From Ruegeria arenilitoris (GTDB lineage Bacteria; Pseudomonadota; Alphaproteobacteria; Rhodobacterales; Rhodobacteraceae): DNA of 64,000 bases. The notes beneath the pieces are model-generated. The model saw nothing but the letters and a program-made list of their open reading frames with translations. It was not told the DNA's origin and searched no databases. The stretch lies in the NCBI RefSeq assembly GCF_042675705.1, contig NZ_JBHTJJ010000012.1. One strand, 5' to 3'. The position numbers and the translations under genes are program-made. Below are positions 26,032-33,665 of this stretch, one piece after another (positions within the stretch are counted from its first letter, which is position 1; each line of letters begins with the position of its first letter).

Positions 26032-26607
26032 CTAACCCTCCGGCTGGAGGCGAGTGCTGCGCGGCAGGGCCGCGACCGTGTCACCGCAGGTGAAGTAGAA
26101 ATCGCACCCCAACGGATACAGGTCCGAATTGGCCTGCAGCGCCGCGACATCGGGCACGGAAAGGCGTGCAGTGTCGCGAATGCCCGGCCCTCGCAGGACG
26201 GCACCGGAAAGGTCCAACGCGTCGCACTCCACGATCAGGGTGGCGGATCGGTCCGGGTATTCCGGCGTTCCGATCCGGTATTGGTCCAGCGGCACAAGAT
26301 CCTGCCAGCAGCCAACGGCGAAATCCGCCTGCGCGGCGGGCACGAGGGGCGCACCGGTGTGGAAAGTCAGCCACTGGCGAATGGCCGAACTATCGGCCCC
26401 GCCCGCCAAATAAACGCCCGTGTCCGGGTCGCACAGCGTCAGCAGCAGCGTTCCGGCAGCAACCGACAGGCCCTCGGGCGGGGTCGCGCCGACCAGCTGC
26501 CGCAACTCGCCCGGCCGCGCCATCACGGTCATGGCCGCACGAAAGGCGTGCGCCGCCTGAACCGGAGCATCGGTGAAACCGCCTGAAAAACGGGTCTGTG
26601 GGGTCAT
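26032..26607 (-). CDS. phnH: C-P lyase core subunit PhnH
   Basis: 191 residues: GGFTDAPVQAAHAFRAAMTVMARPGELRQL near the N-terminus, then LTLCDPDTGVYLAGG and GPGIRDTARLSV, and YPLGCDFYFTCGDTVAALPRSTRL at the end. This is the standard PhnH pattern. PhnH is part of the PhnGHIJ core. It overlaps phnG by 4 bp. Confidence 0.95.
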   Translation of the reverse strand: MTPQTRFSGGFTDAPVQAAHAFRAAMTVMARPGELRQLVGATPPEGLSVAAGTLLLTLCDPDTGVYLAGGADSSAIRQWLTFHTGAPLVPAAQADFAVGCWQDLVPLDQYRIGTPEYPDRSATLIVECDALDLSGAVLRGPGIRDTARLSVPDVAALQANSDLYPLGCDFYFTCGDTVAALPRSTRLQPEG

Positions 26608-27065
26608 TGATCCTCTCCGCGAACCATCGTGAAAAACTCGACCTTGGTGGCCGCGGCCTTGGCGGCACGGGCCGATCTGGCCGCCTGAACCTGACGGGTC
26701 AGCGGCTCCAGGATTTTCGCACGCACCGTGTCCGCATCACCGGTCTGCATCAGCGCGTCGATCAGAGCGGCGGTTTCGGCATGGGTCTTGTCGCGCCCCT
26801 GCACATATCCGTGGCCCTCGGTTCCGTCGGCCAAGACCAGAGCGCAGCGCGTGACCGTCATCTCGCCCAGGTTGAACGGTGCGCCGATGCCGCCTGCCCG
26901 CCCCCGCACCATGACGCCGCCGATCTCGGGCGTGCGCAACCACTGGAATTCGGGGCGCGCGCCATAGCCGGACCACAAGGCCGCCAGCGCCTCGGCCGGC
27001 GCACGTGCCAGAAGGCCCAACCAGACCTGTCGATCACCTGTCGCAATTTTTGTCTGATCCGCCAT
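26604..27065 (-). CDS. phnG: C-P lyase core subunit PhnG
   Basis: 153 residues beginning MADQTKIATGDRQVWLGLLARAP, with PEIGGVMVRGRAGGIGAPFNLGEMTVTRCALVL in the middle and GHGYVQGRDKTHAETAALIDALMQ after it. These are PhnG hallmarks. The ATG at 27065 is chosen over the longer frame to 27104, which would begin inside the operator. It is the first gene of phnGHIJKLN and diverges from phnF. Confidence 0.95.
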   Translation of the reverse strand: MADQTKIATGDRQVWLGLLARAPAEALAALWSGYGARPEFQWLRTPEIGGVMVRGRAGGIGAPFNLGEMTVTRCALVLADGTEGHGYVQGRDKTHAETAALIDALMQTGDADTVRAKILEPLTRQVQAARSARAAKAAATKVEFFTMVRGEDQ

Positions 27066-27083
27066 CAAAGCCTCTTGGCCAAG

Positions 27084-27112
27084 TTGTCTACAACCACTAT
27101 ACAACTAGACAA
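27084..27112. promoter_or_regulatory. Probable PhnF operator between phnG and phnF
   Basis: TTGTCTA (27084-27090) and TAGACAA (27106-27112) are perfect inverted repeats around 15 bp, in the 102-bp gap between the divergent phnG and phnF. The arms contain the GTCTA/TAGAC half sites expected for HutC-type GntR proteins. Their position, 19-47 bp before the phnG start, would block its promoter. Confidence 0.65.
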
Positions 27113-27167
27113 ATCATAGCGGGACAACGGGTGACGCGCAACGAATATGCTGTGAAGTTTTGATGAC

Positions 27168-27884
27168 ATGAGCCAAACACCGATCTGGAAGACCATCGCA
27201 TTGGCGCTGACCGCCGACATTGCCGAGGGGCGCTTTGCCACCGGCGACCGCCTGCCGACCGAGGCGCAGTTGGCCGCAACCCACGGCGTGAACCGCCACA
27301 CGGTGCGCCGGGCCCTGGCCGAACTGGCCCGGCAGGGGCTGGTGCATCCGCGCCGCGGGGCCGGCGTGTTCGTTTCGGCAGCAGCGACCGATTACCCGAT
27401 CGGCAAGCGGGTCCGGTACCACCAGAACATCTCGGCCAGCGGCAAGATTCCGGGCAAGCGGGTGCTTTCGCTGATCACCCGCGCCGCCGACAAGACCGAG
27501 GCCGAGGCGCTGAACCTGACCCCCGGCGACCCGGTGCATGTCTATGACGGGTTGTCGCTGGCCGATGGCCAACCGATCGCGGTGTTCCAAAGCGTCTTTC
27601 CCGCCGCCCGCCTGCCCGACCTGCCCGAGGTGCTGGCCCAGAACGGCTCGGTCACGCAGGCGCTGCGGCACTGCGGCGTGGCGGATTATACCCGCATCTC
27701 GACGCGCCTGACCGCCCGCGCGGCTGATGCGATCCAGGCCCGGCACCTGCACCTGATCGAGGGCGCGCCGGTTCTGCATTCGGTCGGCATCAATGCCGAC
27801 CCGCAGGGGCATCCGGTTGAATACGGCAAGACCGTCTTTGCGGGCGAACGGGTCACTCTGACGCTGGATGACGACCACGGGTGA
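27168..27884 (+). CDS. phnF: GntR family (HutC subfamily) regulator of phosphonate genes
   Basis: 238 residues. A winged helix-turn-helix occupies the first 70 (GDRLPTEAQLAATHGVNRHTVRRALAELARQGLVHPRRGAGVFV). A UTRA ligand domain from about 80 to the end contains VHVYDGLSLADGQPIAVFQSVFPAARLPD. PhnF represses phn genes in the absence of its effector. It diverges from phnG across a dyad operator and converges on the acetyltransferase gene, with stops 6 bp apart. Confidence 0.93.
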   Translation: MSQTPIWKTIALALTADIAEGRFATGDRLPTEAQLAATHGVNRHTVRRALAELARQGLVHPRRGAGVFVSAAATDYPIGKRVRYHQNISASGKIPGKRVLSLITRAADKTEAEALNLTPGDPVHVYDGLSLADGQPIAVFQSVFPAARLPDLPEVLAQNGSVTQALRHCGVADYTRISTRLTARAADAIQARHLHLIEGAPVLHSVGINADPQGHPVEYGKTVFAGERVTLTLDDDHG

Positions 27885-27890
27885 TGCCGG

Positions 27891-28508
27891 TCAATCCTCG
27901 TATTTCTCCAGAAACGCCTCGGCGGGCAACGCGCGGAAATCCGGCAGCGCGGCGCGCAGGCGGGCATTGTCCCAGTCCCACCAGGCCAGAGCCATCATCC
28001 GCTCGGCGACCTGCTCGGGGAACCGGCGTCGGATGGGGTGGGCAGTGACGCCGCCGACGATGGTATAAGGCGGCACATCCTTGGTCACGATCGCTCCGGA
28101 GGCGACGACTGCCCCGTGCCCGATCGTCACCTCGGGCTTGATGATGGCCGCGTGGCCGATCCACGTGTCGTGCCCGATATGCGCAAGCCGCCCGGCGCGC
28201 AGCGCGAACCAGTCCGCATCGTCCTCGGCATCGTCCCAATAGTCGGCCGAGCGATAGTGGAAGTGATGCAGCGACGCTTTCTCGATCGGATGGTCGGTGG
28301 CGCCGATCCGGGTGAAACTGGCGATATTGGCGAATTTTCCGATCCGGGCATTGGCGATGTCGCAGGTCCGGTCACAATAGGAGTAGTCCCCAAACACCGA
28401 ATTCGTCACCCGCGTTCCGGCACCGATTTCGACAAAGGCGCCAAAGCTGCTGCCGGTTATCTGGCAATCCGGGTGAATGAAAGGCTGATCCGGCCGCAAG
28501 CGCGCCAT
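27891..28508 (-). CDS. Phosphonate-locus acetyltransferase with hexapeptide repeats
   Basis: 205 residues of left-handed beta-helix type: repeating [LIV]-G-x4 turns through GAFVEIGAGTRVTNSVFGDYSYCDRTC, IGHDTWIGHAAIIKPEVTIGHGAVVASGAIVTKDVPPYTIVGG and PIRRRFPEQ. This is the xenobiotic/chloramphenicol-acetyltransferase-like family that recurs in alphaproteobacterial phn operons. It may acetylate aminophosphonates, like PhnO of other bacteria, although PhnO itself is a GNAT protein. ATG 28508 has GAGGA nine bases before it and is preferred over the TTG at 28517. It is last in the phnCDEE unit. Confidence 0.88.
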   Translation of the reverse strand: MARLRPDQPFIHPDCQITGSSFGAFVEIGAGTRVTNSVFGDYSYCDRTCDIANARIGKFANIASFTRIGATDHPIEKASLHHFHYRSADYWDDAEDDADWFALRAGRLAHIGHDTWIGHAAIIKPEVTIGHGAVVASGAIVTKDVPPYTIVGGVTAHPIRRRFPEQVAERMMALAWWDWDNARLRAALPDFRALPAEAFLEKYED

Positions 28509-28532
28509 GGTTTGCAAGTCCTCGAATTCGGT

Positions 28533-29900
28533 TCAAGGCAACATCAGGGGTTTGGCCTGCGGGTCGCGCGGTTTGTGCGCCTTGGGCGGCCCGCCCTGGA
28601 TCAGTCGCCTGCGCAGCCAGCCCGAGAACCAGTCCATCAGCATGACCATCAGGATGATCAGCACGATGTAATAGGCGACCTCCTCCCAGTCTTTCTGGGT
28701 GATGATCGCCTGTGTCAGCAACAGACCGATCCCGCCCCCGGTAATCGCCCCGATCACGGTCGCGCTGCGGGTGTTGGATTCCAAGAAATACAGGAGCTGA
28801 CTGAGCAGAACCGGAGTGATCTGCGGGATCACCCCAAAACGATATTTCTGCGGCGCATTGGCCCCGGTGGACTGCACCCCTTCGATCTGCTTCTGATCAA
28901 CATTTTCCAGCGCCTCGGAGAAGATCTTGCCGAAGGTGCCGGTATCGGTGACCAGGATGGCCAGCGCCCCTGTCAGCGGCCCCGGCCCGAAGGCGCGTGC
29001 CAGAACCACCGTCCAGATCAACGCATCAACACCGCGCACGAAATCAAAGATACGACGGGTGGCAAATCGGACCGTTCTAAACGGATTGAAATTTCGTGTC
29101 GCCAGAAATGCGAGGGGCAAAGCGATCATCCCCGCCCCCAGAGTACCTAGAAAAGCCATCAGAAGCGTTTCAAAGATCGCCCACGCAACATCCTGATGGC
29201 GCCACATTTTGTTGGTCCAGAAATCGTCAAATATTTCCGCGGCCTCGCCCGATGCGGCACGCCCCATCAACTGGCTGAAAGACTGAACGTGATAGGGGCT
29301 GTCCAGTGTGAACCAGAACAGCTCCCAGCCCTTGAAATACCGGAACACCTCGGCCCGGTTGCGTGTCACGGTCAGCCGGCCCGCCGGCGTGGTGATCGCC
29401 AGGCGGTTCTTTGACATGTTGATCCAGTCCGGCACCTCGGCAGTCGGCAGCTCGGCCTGCACTCCGGCAGACCGGCTGGGCGTTGCGCGCACTGTTCCGT
29501 AACCCGGGATGTCATATTCCACCGTTTCAGGTCCAAAACGAACGATATGGCCATCTTCCAGGTCAATCACGGTGGTTTCGCCCAGAGCGACCCATTCCGG
29601 CGCGGCACCATCCGGGTAAGCACCCTTGCGCTCTCCCTCGATCGCAACAGACACCTGTCCGTTTCGATTGTCCCGGGTCACATGAGTCTTGTAGCTGTAA
29701 CTGTCGGATACAAGCGTCTTGCCGTTTTCCCAGTTGGCTCGTTCGGCCAAGCCGGGCACGTCAAAGGCAAAGAAAACATAGACCAGGTATAGAATGACCA
29801 GCCCCGGCAACCCGAAACTCACCGCCCGTTTGCGCCGAAAGATGTGATCGGTTTTGGCTTTCAAGTCGTTGATCGGCAGATCAGTGGCAAAGGCGCTCAT
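28533..29900 (-). CDS. phnE: Phosphonate ABC transporter permease PhnE with large periplasmic domain
   Basis: 455 residues against the usual 260-290. After a first helix (LPGLVILYLVYVFFAF, about 31-46) there is a soluble domain of about 165 residues, rich in beta-forming segments, before the permease core. The core starts at WAIFETLLMAFLGTLGAGMIALPLAFLATRNF, has a PhnE-type coupling loop (VDQKQIEGVQSTGANAPQKYRFGVIPQ near 350) and ends with several helices. The soluble domain should face the periplasm, where PhnD docks. It overlaps the upstream phnE by 4 bp. The long form is an in-frame continuous protein, not a fusion error. Confidence 0.92.
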   Translation of the reverse strand: MSAFATDLPINDLKAKTDHIFRRKRAVSFGLPGLVILYLVYVFFAFDVPGLAERANWENGKTLVSDSYSYKTHVTRDNRNGQVSVAIEGERKGAYPDGAAPEWVALGETTVIDLEDGHIVRFGPETVEYDIPGYGTVRATPSRSAGVQAELPTAEVPDWINMSKNRLAITTPAGRLTVTRNRAEVFRYFKGWELFWFTLDSPYHVQSFSQLMGRAASGEAAEIFDDFWTNKMWRHQDVAWAIFETLLMAFLGTLGAGMIALPLAFLATRNFNPFRTVRFATRRIFDFVRGVDALIWTVVLARAFGPGPLTGALAILVTDTGTFGKIFSEALENVDQKQIEGVQSTGANAPQKYRFGVIPQITPVLLSQLLYFLESNTRSATVIGAITGGGIGLLLTQAIITQKDWEEVAYYIVLIILMVMLMDWFSGWLRRRLIQGGPPKAHKPRDPQAKPLMLP

Positions 29901-30778
29901 GCTGCGGCTCCTTTGGCGGAACCGTGTGTCAGGCGGTCACGCAAAACGCCGGACAGCTGATCCACGACCACAATGGTAACGAACAGAAGCAGAAAGATGG
30001 CCGCCGCCTCGTCGTAACGCCCCTGCCCCCAGGACATGGCGTTGCGCAGTTCGTACCCCAAGCCGCCTGCACCCACGAAACCAAGGATGGCCGAGGCGCG
30101 GATGTTGATCTCGAACCGCAGCAGGGCGTAGCTGACATAGTTTGGCCCGACCTGCGGGATCACGCCCAAATACATCCGCTGCGACCAGTTGGCGCCAACC
30201 GACTGCAGCCCCTCTACCGGTTTCAGAGAGGCGTTTTCATTCACTTCGGAAAACAACTTGCCCAGAGCACCGGCAGTGTGAATGGCGATGGCAATCATTG
30301 CAGGCACAGGCCCGCCGCCCAGAACAAAGATCAGTACCAACGCGATGACGATTTCCGGAACGGCCCGGCAAATATCAGAAATACGGCGAAAAACGGGGAT
30401 CAATGACGGCCACAGCGCCATGCCGCGGGTGGACATCAGCGCCAGAAAGGTGCCGCCCAGAGTGCCCACCAGCGTGGCCGCAGCGGCGATATTCAGTGTT
30501 TCGATCAGCGCGGGAAAGAACTCGACCAAATTTGCGGGCAATTCCCCGATCTTCTCCCAGGCCTCAGTCAGAACCTCGGCAGGGTAATCGAAAATGCGGT
30601 TCCACCCATCGGCAAAACTACCGGCGTTTCGCATGTCGGCGGTCCGGAATCCGGCCGCCATAAGAGCCACGAACAGGATCAGGAGTATCCCACCGTAAAC
30701 CCGTTTGCGACGGGTCATGCTGGTGTAATCCTCCCGGATCCGGTCGAGGCCGGCGGATCCCGCAGTCAGGTCGGTCAT
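29897..30778 (-). CDS. phnE: Phosphonate ABC transporter permease PhnE
   Basis: 293 residues with an N-terminal anchor (GGILLILFVALMAAGF) and the permease core (LNIAAAATLVGTLGGTFLALMSTRG). The coupling loop is ENASLKPVEGLQSVGANWSQRMYLGVIPQVGPNYVSYALLRFEINIRASAILGFVGAGG, the classic PhnE motif. It pairs with the longer PhnE encoded downstream (4-bp overlap) as a heterodimeric channel. A hairpin-forming spacer separates it from phnD. Confidence 0.95.
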   Translation of the reverse strand: MTDLTAGSAGLDRIREDYTSMTRRKRVYGGILLILFVALMAAGFRTADMRNAGSFADGWNRIFDYPAEVLTEAWEKIGELPANLVEFFPALIETLNIAAAATLVGTLGGTFLALMSTRGMALWPSLIPVFRRISDICRAVPEIVIALVLIFVLGGGPVPAMIAIAIHTAGALGKLFSEVNENASLKPVEGLQSVGANWSQRMYLGVIPQVGPNYVSYALLRFEINIRASAILGFVGAGGLGYELRNAMSWGQGRYDEAAAIFLLLFVTIVVVDQLSGVLRDRLTHGSAKGAAA

Positions 30779-30800
30779 GAAAGGCTCCGATGGGGATAAT

Positions 30801-30825
30801 GGGGTCCGGTTTGCCGCCAGACCCC
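30801..30825 (-). other. Intercistronic hairpin between phnD and phnE
   Basis: GGGGTC (30801-30806) pairs with GACCCC (30820-30825), with a further CGG/CCG stem inside, in the 66-bp spacer after phnD. There is no T-run. Such structures after binding-protein genes often protect the upstream message and raise its expression relative to the permeases. Confidence 0.45.
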
Positions 30826-30844
30826 GAACAGAAGTTGCGCAGGC

Positions 30845-31747
30845 TTAGTTCGACTTCAGCTTGCGGGCCTCAATGATGATTTCGTAGGCCTCGTGGGTGA
30901 TCGGCTCGAACGCTTTGGCTTCACCTGCGGCCACGCCATAGAAGCACTCACGGTCTTTGTCGGCCAGCCCGGCCATCAGAGCCGTCATCGTCTCTTTGAC
31001 ATCCGCCGGCAATGCCTTGCGCAGAACCACCGGACCTTCGGGGATCGGCTTCGATTTCCAGATTTCGACCATGTCGTTCATGTCGACCAGTCCGGCATCC
31101 ACGGCGCGGCGCAGCGCGCCCGAATTGTAGCCGTCTTCCCAGTTGCCCAGGCCATCGGCCCAGGTCACGCCACCATCCACGTCACCGTTGTTTACGGCGA
31201 CGATTGTCTGCTCGTGGCCACCGGTGAACTTCACTTCACCGAAGTAGTCGCCCGACTCCATCGTCGCACCAGTTGCCTGAGGGATTTCGATCGAGGGGAT
31301 CAAATAGCCCGAGGTCGAGTTCGGATCACCAAAGCCAAACACCTTGCCTTTCATGTCATCAAGCGAGGTGATGCCGCTGTCCTTGCGGGCGAACCCGACC
31401 GAGTAGTAGCCATACCCGCCATCCACGTTCACCTTGACCAGAACCGGCTCAACCGCCTCGGGGTCGCTGAGATAGGTTTTGGCATAGGCGGAGGCGCCCA
31501 GCCAAGCCATGTCGATCGTACCGCCCAGCAGGCCTTGGATCACGCCGTTGTAGTCAGCCGGGGCGAACAGCTTGGTTTCGACACCCAGCGCGTCCTCGGT
31601 GTATTCACGCAGACATTCGTTGTTGTTCAGACGGTCCTGTGCGTTTTCTCCGCCCAGGATGCCGATACGGAATTCGCTGATCTCCTCTGCCATGGCAGGC
31701 GCGCTCAGGGCAGTGGTCGCGACCAGGGCGGCAACAAGTTTCTTCAT
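30845..31747 (-). CDS. phnD: Phosphonate ABC transporter substrate-binding protein
   Basis: 300 residues. The Sec signal MKKLVAALVATTALSAPAMA is followed by mature EEISEFRIGILGGENAQDRL. PhnD features are present: LGVETKLFAPADYNGVIQGLLGGTIDMAWLGASAYAKTY near 75, FGFGDPNSTSGYLIPSIE near 150, and AVNNGDVDGGVTWADGL near 195. It binds phosphonates in the periplasm. I start at ATG 31747, which has GGAGAGA upstream, not at the longer frame to 31780. Hairpins lie on both sides of the gene. Confidence 0.96.
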   Translation of the reverse strand: MKKLVAALVATTALSAPAMAEEISEFRIGILGGENAQDRLNNNECLREYTEDALGVETKLFAPADYNGVIQGLLGGTIDMAWLGASAYAKTYLSDPEAVEPVLVKVNVDGGYGYYSVGFARKDSGITSLDDMKGKVFGFGDPNSTSGYLIPSIEIPQATGATMESGDYFGEVKFTGGHEQTIVAVNNGDVDGGVTWADGLGNWEDGYNSGALRRAVDAGLVDMNDMVEIWKSKPIPEGPVVLRKALPADVKETMTALMAGLADKDRECFYGVAAGEAKAFEPITHEAYEIIIEARKLKSN

Positions 31748-31777
31748 CTGTCTCTCTCCAGGTTGATTGGCCCACCC

Positions 31778-31802
31778 CATTCATCGGACCGGGCGATGAA
31801 TG
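31778..31802 (-). other. Intercistronic hairpin between phnC and phnD
   Basis: CATTCATCG (31778-31786) and CGATGAATG (31794-31802) form a perfect 9-bp stem with a 7-base loop in the 68-bp spacer between phnC and phnD. It lacks a T-tract. It may stabilise the phnD message. Confidence 0.5.
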
Positions 31803-31815
31803 AGGTGTTTGGGGC

Positions 31816-32637
31816 TCAGATCGTGGCCTCGGCTTCCATCAGAGCTTTCCGGTTGGCATCCAGCGTTTCGATCTCGGTCGAGGTCGCGGCCTCGGAGAAG
31901 CTGGCATCAGCGCCGTAGATCTCGCGGGCGACGCCGGTGGTCAGCTGCTCGGGCAGGCCGTCGAACACGATGCGACCGTCGCGCATGCCGACCACGCGGT
32001 CGCAATAGCGGCGCGCAGTGTCCAAAGTGTGCAGATTGGCGATCACGGTACGGCCGTCCTCTTCGTGGATGCGACGCAGGGCCTGCATCACGACTTGCGC
32101 GTTCATCGGGTCCAGCGAGGCGATGGGTTCATCGGCCAGGATGAACTTGGGGTCCTGCATCAGCGCCCGCGCGATGGCGACACGCTGCTGCTGTCCGCCG
32201 GAAAGCGCCTCGGCCCGTTTGGGGGCATGTTCGGCGATGCCAAGACGGTCGAGAATGTCGATGGCGCGATGGATGTCTTCCATCGGGAAAAGGTTGAACA
32301 TGGTCGCCAGCGTCGAGTGCCGGTTCAGCGTTCCATGCAGCACGTTCGAGACCACGTCCATACGGGGCACAAGGTTGAATTGCTGGAAGATCATCGCGCA
32401 ATCGGCCTGCCAAGCACGTTTTTCGCTGCCTTTCAGCGTGGTCACTTCGCGCCCGTGAAACAGAATCTGCCCGGCGCTGGCATCGGTCAGGCGGTTGATC
32501 ATACGCAGCAGGGTGGACTTGCCCGCGCCCGACCGCCCGATGATCCCGATCATGCATGGCTTGTCGACGTCCAGCGTTGCGGTGTCGACTGCAGTATTGT
32601 CGCCGAAGCGCTTGGTCAGTTTTTCAATGCGCAGCAC
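31816..32637 (-). CDS. phnC: Phosphonate ABC transporter ATP-binding protein
   Basis: 273 residues with Walker A IGRSGAGKSTLLRMINRL near 35, signature ALSGGQQQRVAIARALMQDPK near 145 and Walker B FILADEPIASLDPMNAQ. LEKRAWQADCAMIFQQFNLV-like Q-loop text lies near 80. It energises uptake through PhnD and the two PhnE proteins. It is the first gene of phnC-D-E-E-acetyltransferase and diverges from rpe across 184 bp. Confidence 0.95.
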   Translation of the reverse strand: MLRIEKLTKRFGDNTAVDTATLDVDKPCMIGIIGRSGAGKSTLLRMINRLTDASAGQILFHGREVTTLKGSEKRAWQADCAMIFQQFNLVPRMDVVSNVLHGTLNRHSTLATMFNLFPMEDIHRAIDILDRLGIAEHAPKRAEALSGGQQQRVAIARALMQDPKFILADEPIASLDPMNAQVVMQALRRIHEEDGRTVIANLHTLDTARRYCDRVVGMRDGRIVFDGLPEQLTTGVAREIYGADASFSEAATSTEIETLDANRKALMEAEATI

Positions 32638-32821
32638 GTGCCACCCCCAATTCGTGATGGAGGTCGTCTACAGCTGGTGCTCAACGGTGATGTGTCGTTC
32701 CGGTGAAGCTTTTGTAACGGGCTGAAAGCGGATGCCCCATGCAAGGGCTGGGCAATGCCGCTCGTCCCGTCTATACGCGGGCTCAACACTTGAACCGTCA
32801 GATCTGTCACATGAGGCCGCC

Positions 32822-33511
32822 ATGAGCTTTGACCGCAAGATCAAGATCGCACCGTCGATCCTGTCCGCCGATTTCGCCAATTTCGGACAGGAAATCCAAG
32901 CCATCGAGGCCCAGGGCGCCGACTGGGTCCATGTTGACGTGATGGACGGGCACTTTGTGCCAAACCTCACCTTCGGCCCGCCGGCGGTCAAAGCCTTCCG
33001 TCCGCATGTCAAGACGGTGATGGACGTGCATCTGATGATCACGCCGGTCGATCCTTACATCCAGGCCTATGCCGATGCCGGCGCGGACTATCTGACGGCC
33101 CATGTCGAGGCCGGCCCACATACGCACCGCACCTTGCAGGCCATCCGCGCGGCGGGCATGAAGGCAGGCGTGGCGCTGAACCCAGGCACTCCGGCCGAAG
33201 CGGTCGAGCACCTGCTGGATCTGGCCGATCTGGTCTGCGTGATGACGGTGAACCCCGGCTTTGGCGGGCAAAAATTCATCGACCTGACCGCGAAGGTGCG
33301 CCGCCTGCGCGAGATGATCGGAGACCGCCCGGTGCATATCGAAATCGACGGGGGAGTCGACCCCTCGACCGCCCCGCTGGTCGCAGCGGCCGGTGCTGAC
33401 GTTCTTGTTGCCGGTTCAGCGGTCTTCAAGGGCGGGTCGGTTGCCAACCCGGACATCTATGGCCAGAACATCCGTGCCATTCGCGCAGCAGCCGAAGGCC
33501 ACGCGGTCTGA
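32822..33511 (+). CDS. rpe: Ribulose-phosphate 3-epimerase
   Basis: 229 residues, a complete TIM barrel: IKIAPSILSADFANFGQEI at the N-terminus, WVHVDVMDGHFVPNLTFGPP with the catalytic/metal-binding H and D near 35-50, VDVHLMI-like MDVHLMITPVDPYI near 65, MTVNPGFGGQKFI near 140 and HIEIDGGVDPSTAP near 175. It interconverts ribulose 5-phosphate and xylulose 5-phosphate. ATG 32822 follows GAGG at a good distance. The longer frame to 32732 is not needed. It appears monocistronic. Confidence 0.96.
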   Translation: MSFDRKIKIAPSILSADFANFGQEIQAIEAQGADWVHVDVMDGHFVPNLTFGPPAVKAFRPHVKTVMDVHLMITPVDPYIQAYADAGADYLTAHVEAGPHTHRTLQAIRAAGMKAGVALNPGTPAEAVEHLLDLADLVCVMTVNPGFGGQKFIDLTAKVRRLREMIGDRPVHIEIDGGVDPSTAPLVAAAGADVLVAGSAVFKGGSVANPDIYGQNIRAIRAAAEGHAV

Positions 33512-33532
33512 CGGCGGCTCCCGCCCGTCGTC

Positions 33533-33600
33533 GACGTTTTTTCGCAAAACGTCTCCTCCTGTTGGGCCCGGCATCGCGCATGGCGCGATGCCGGGCCCAA
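33533..33600. terminator. Two hairpins after rpe, including a perfect 18-bp palindrome
   Basis: First, GACGTTTT (33533-33540) pairs with AAAACGTC (33546-33553). Second, 33562-33579 (TTGGGCCCGGCATCGCGC) pairs perfectly with 33583-33600 around the three-base loop ATG. The pair lies between the convergent rpe and acyl-CoA synthetase genes, so a two-way transcription stop is likely. There is no clean T-tract after the longer stem. The long perfect arms could also belong to a dispersed palindromic repeat family. Confidence 0.55.
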
Positions 33601-33665
33601 GGCCGAAAGCGGGATCGGCGCAGCCGATGTCGCGGGGGCGCGGGAGCCTTTTGCGGATTGCGCCC

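Noticed and set aside
32795..32810. Pho-box-like CTGTCAC near the rpe/phnC intergenic region
   Set aside because: Only one good half site is present. The preceding CCGTCAG lies at 9 bp, not the 11-bp repeat of a Pho box, so a PhoB site is not supported.
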